A DNA stretch of 64,000 bases from Corbicula japonica. Its lineage: Eukaryota > Mollusca > Bivalvia > Venerida > Cyrenidae. A model generated the notes under the pieces. The model made no database searches and was not told the origin of the DNA. It saw only the letters and a list, made by a program, of their open reading frames with translations. Shown piece by piece: positions 1-64,000 of this stretch. Made by a program: the position numbers and the translations under genes. The stretch is taken from assembly GCA_038501625.1 (NCBI GenBank), contig JAZAYU010000015.1, forward strand, positions 4,734,991-4,798,990, read 5' to 3'. Each line of letters starts with the position of its first letter. The stretch's first letter is position 1.

Positions 1-870
1 AATGAAAAAAAAGCATTACTTTGAAAAGCATATAGTAGGCCAAGTGAAAGTGATCTAGATTATGATGGTGAAAATGTTTTTCAAGTTTGAAGTTGATATC
101 TGTATTAATTTCAAAGTTATGGGCCAAGTGCAAAAAAACTTGAAAACAAAATCTATTTTAAAAAGGACATAAATTTAAAAAAATTGTAGCAGAGTTTTCG
201 GTCTTGGTGGTTATTGTAAAGATTATCATAGTGACTATACATGTATATTATAAGTTTGAAGTTAATATCTAATGTTGTTTCAAAGTTATGGATCAAGCGC
301 ATATTTCGGCTAATGCAAAAACTAAGTTCAAAAGGGGCATAACTTACAGAAATATTTCCGGTAGAGTTATGGGTCTTGTTGATAATGATGTAGATTTTGA
401 TGGTGAAAATATATTTCAAGTTTCAAGGCAATATCTCAAGTAGTTTTAAAGTTATGGGCAAAATGCATATTTTGCTTAACACAAAATATAAGAAAAAAGG
501 GGCATAACTTGAAAAATATTGGAAGCAGAGTTATGGGTCTTGATGGTTATGATGTAGAATTTGATAATGAATATATATTCCAAGTTTCAAGTTATTATTT
601 CAAGTAGTTTGTAAGTTATGGACCAAAGTGCATATTTTCCTTAACGCAAAATTTAAGTGAAAAAGGAGCTTAACTTGAAAAATATTGGAAGCAGAGTTAT
701 GGGTCTTGTTGGTAATGATGTAGAATTTAATGGTGAATATTGAAGTTGATATCATAAGTAGTTTTCAAGTTATGGACCAAAGTGCATATTTTGTTTAACG
801 GACGGAGACGCCGACGCCGACACCGGGGCAAGTAGGATACCTCCGCTATTCTTCGAATAGTCGAGCAAAA
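1..870. repeat. Array of ~165-bp units with hairpin tail, intronic
   Basis: Units recur about every 163-169 bp (motif 'ggggcataactt' near 336 and 498, diverged copies near 164 and 667), each with 'gagttatgggtcttg' and 'ttatggaccaaagtgcat'. The array ends at 798-826 in 'ggacggagacgccgacg', then a small hairpin 'ctattcttcgaatag' at 846-860. It is cut by the window edge on the left. Similar diverged units occur at about 27430-27900. Confidence 0.8.
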
Positions 871-883
871 AATTGCAACGAAC

Positions 884-62305
<61,422 letters not shown>

Positions 62306-64000
62306 CTGAATAATGTATTAGTACTTATAAACATATTGTTTTTGTTTGATGAGTGTCATGCATGTTTTAAACAAACTGTCAGTCCCATTCAGCAGCAGAT
62401 TTTTATTCATATTTTCCAAGTAGAATGGAGCAATAAACCAGCTCCTACCAAACAATCTTAGGATCAAGTATCAAGGATTAAAAATGAAACTGAAATTAGA
62501 GAGCATCTAAGACTTGGAGAATATCTTAGACTGTTTCAACTATTCTGAAACTGAGAATGGAGGCCTGTCTGTTATTGGCCAGTTTTGAACACTTGACTGA
62601 CAAATGAACTGCACGAGACTGGAGATGTGCCATTTTCAGTTCTATGAAAAAAGACTGCTTAGATATTAGCCTGGTCTGGCATCTATGTATAAAACTGAGA
62701 GCTTATGATCAATGAATGAAAACCTGGCTGTAATCTAACTAGCATCATATTAATGCAAATTGAAGCTGATTTGTAAAATTTAATGAGATACTTTGTACCC
62801 AAGTAGCATGCATTTCTAGTCACAGATGACTCATGATGTCACACTCATAATTTAGCAGATATTTTCTCAGGGGAGTTGAACACAAATGTAATTTCAGTAG
62901 AAGGGATAATTAATAAATGTAATGCATCTAGAAAAATTAAACTTAATGATTTGCAATAAATTTCTTTTATAATAAATCTCAAGTCTCATTTGTTTTTAAA
63001 GCAGATGTATTTTATGATTGATTGTCTTCGTTTATTTTCTTACCTACCATGATTGACTTGATTGCATAAATTTTGAATTACTTTAAGTATTATATATTAT
63101 GCTTAACTTATTATATATGCTTAACTTAATCATTAGTTATGGCCAATAAATGCAACTTAAATGCTAGGCTGTGTGGCAGTAATATGCTTTTCCATTACTG
63201 CCCATGAAAAGGCTCGATCAGACCCAGCCTGCAATATTTTCATATTAGTCGTGTTCGGTGGCTTCCAAAGTTCCAGCTTTTTGGTAAATTGATGATCTAA
63301 ACAAATGTGATTTTAAAAATTGTCCAAGCTTTTTTGTCACAATCCTGATATGTTTTGCCCATTTTTTCACTGTGGGGGAAACCAAATCTAGATTTTATTC
63401 AGGCCAATTAGTTTTTCTTTTTTTTTTGTCCTTTTTTCTTTAATTGTTTGTGGTGTCTTATTTGAAATTGATCTTTTTATAAACACAAGCTCTCTTTTCC
63501 TCTCTACTTATTGGCCGTGTGGGAAGGCTGTGTTTCTTGGTGTGGCAATTCCTGATATGCATATATCACTGTTTTAGTGATAAAATAATATGTTTGAAAA
63601 ATATTGAAGATATAATTTGGAAATCAATGTTGACAGCATTCTCAGCTGATGTACCGGTAGGCAATAATCTGTTGTAAGGAGCATACAGTTTGTCAACCAG
63701 TTCCAGTTATGCTGTGTATTTTGTAACACCTTACTAAATGCCTGATTGACCAAGCTGATTAAAGGCAGTGACAGGTTGCAGTTTGTTTGACCCAATTTGA
63801 AAGCTTGAATGATCTTGTTCATTGCTTTACAAAATAAATTTGGATTAAACACCTGGATAATAGACAAAAATTCAAAGTGTCATAAATTTTGATATCGACA
63901 ATGACCAAAATGAACTGAGTGAATAGCAATACCAGGGGTTTTTTTTAAGGAAGAGGGGAAGACGCTGGATGCTGGTCAAAAGGGTAAAAAATAGCGTGAA
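62306..64000. other. Intron upstream of exon 1, nothing recognised
   Basis: AT-rich. I looked for an exon ending with one base of a split codon (needed before exon 1) and saw no convincing candidate. Frames here are without motifs. Confidence 0.5.

Noticed and set aside
63574..63867. 97-codon minus-strand frame as a further dynein exon
   Set aside because: It lacks dynein stem similarity and has no suitable splice-bounded end matching the phase of exon 1.

Overview
This window is eukaryotic nuclear DNA. It is AT-rich and intron-rich and carries no bacterial-type genes. Its repeats suggest a lophotrochozoan, most likely a bivalve mollusc: interspersed units with 'gggccatgatggccct…ctcacctga' heads and 'gacggacggac' tails, gypsy and mariner fossils, a tRNA-like SINE, and TTAA- and TA-flanked short elements. 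That placement is inference from repeat style, not from a species marker.

Almost the whole window is the middle of one minus-strand gene for an axonemal outer-arm dynein heavy chain of the DNAH5/DNAH8 type. I could place 28 exons, from 62305 down to 884. All are bounded by GT-AG splice sites, and their phases join into one open frame of 4610 coding bases (about 1536 codons) with no stop. The exons run from the stem (tail), through the linker, into motor modules AAA1 (P-loop [10 protein letters not shown]), AAA2 (P-loop GPSGAGKS) and the first part of AAA3 (P-loop GEQGTAKT). The start of the gene lies to the right of the window and the rest of the motor (AAA3 to AAA6, stalk, C-terminus) lies to the left.

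The introns are filled with mobile DNA. The most unusual item is in the 5.8-kb intron between 19657 and 25411. It is a decayed DNA-transposon-like unit on the minus strand, with a transposase-like reading frame (two candidate catalytic aspartates and a later histidine motif) followed by a recognisable ubiquitin-specific protease domain (C19 family, with Cys, QQDA and His boxes) and a third short frame. A short hAT-like element with an exact 8-bp target duplication is nested in the transposase frame, and removing it restores the frame.

Other elements include a TTAA-flanked family in two inverted copies (3882-4662 and 30697-31853, the second carrying a 376-bp insert with a near-perfect palindrome) and a different TTAA-flanked element (58062-59226). 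A Tigger/pogo-like pair with TA target sites (32684-33794 and 52867-54137) carries three E2F-like motifs per copy. There is also an element with a perfect 8-bp duplication (6618-7828), a core-deleted mariner transposase fossil (30083-30349), tRNA-like SINE copies, foldback elements, and several arrays of about 145-170 bp units that share a common architecture. One array has captured a fragment of gypsy reverse transcriptase.

I see no RNA genes, promoters or second host gene that I can support. Intron stretches without an entry showed nothing I recognise.
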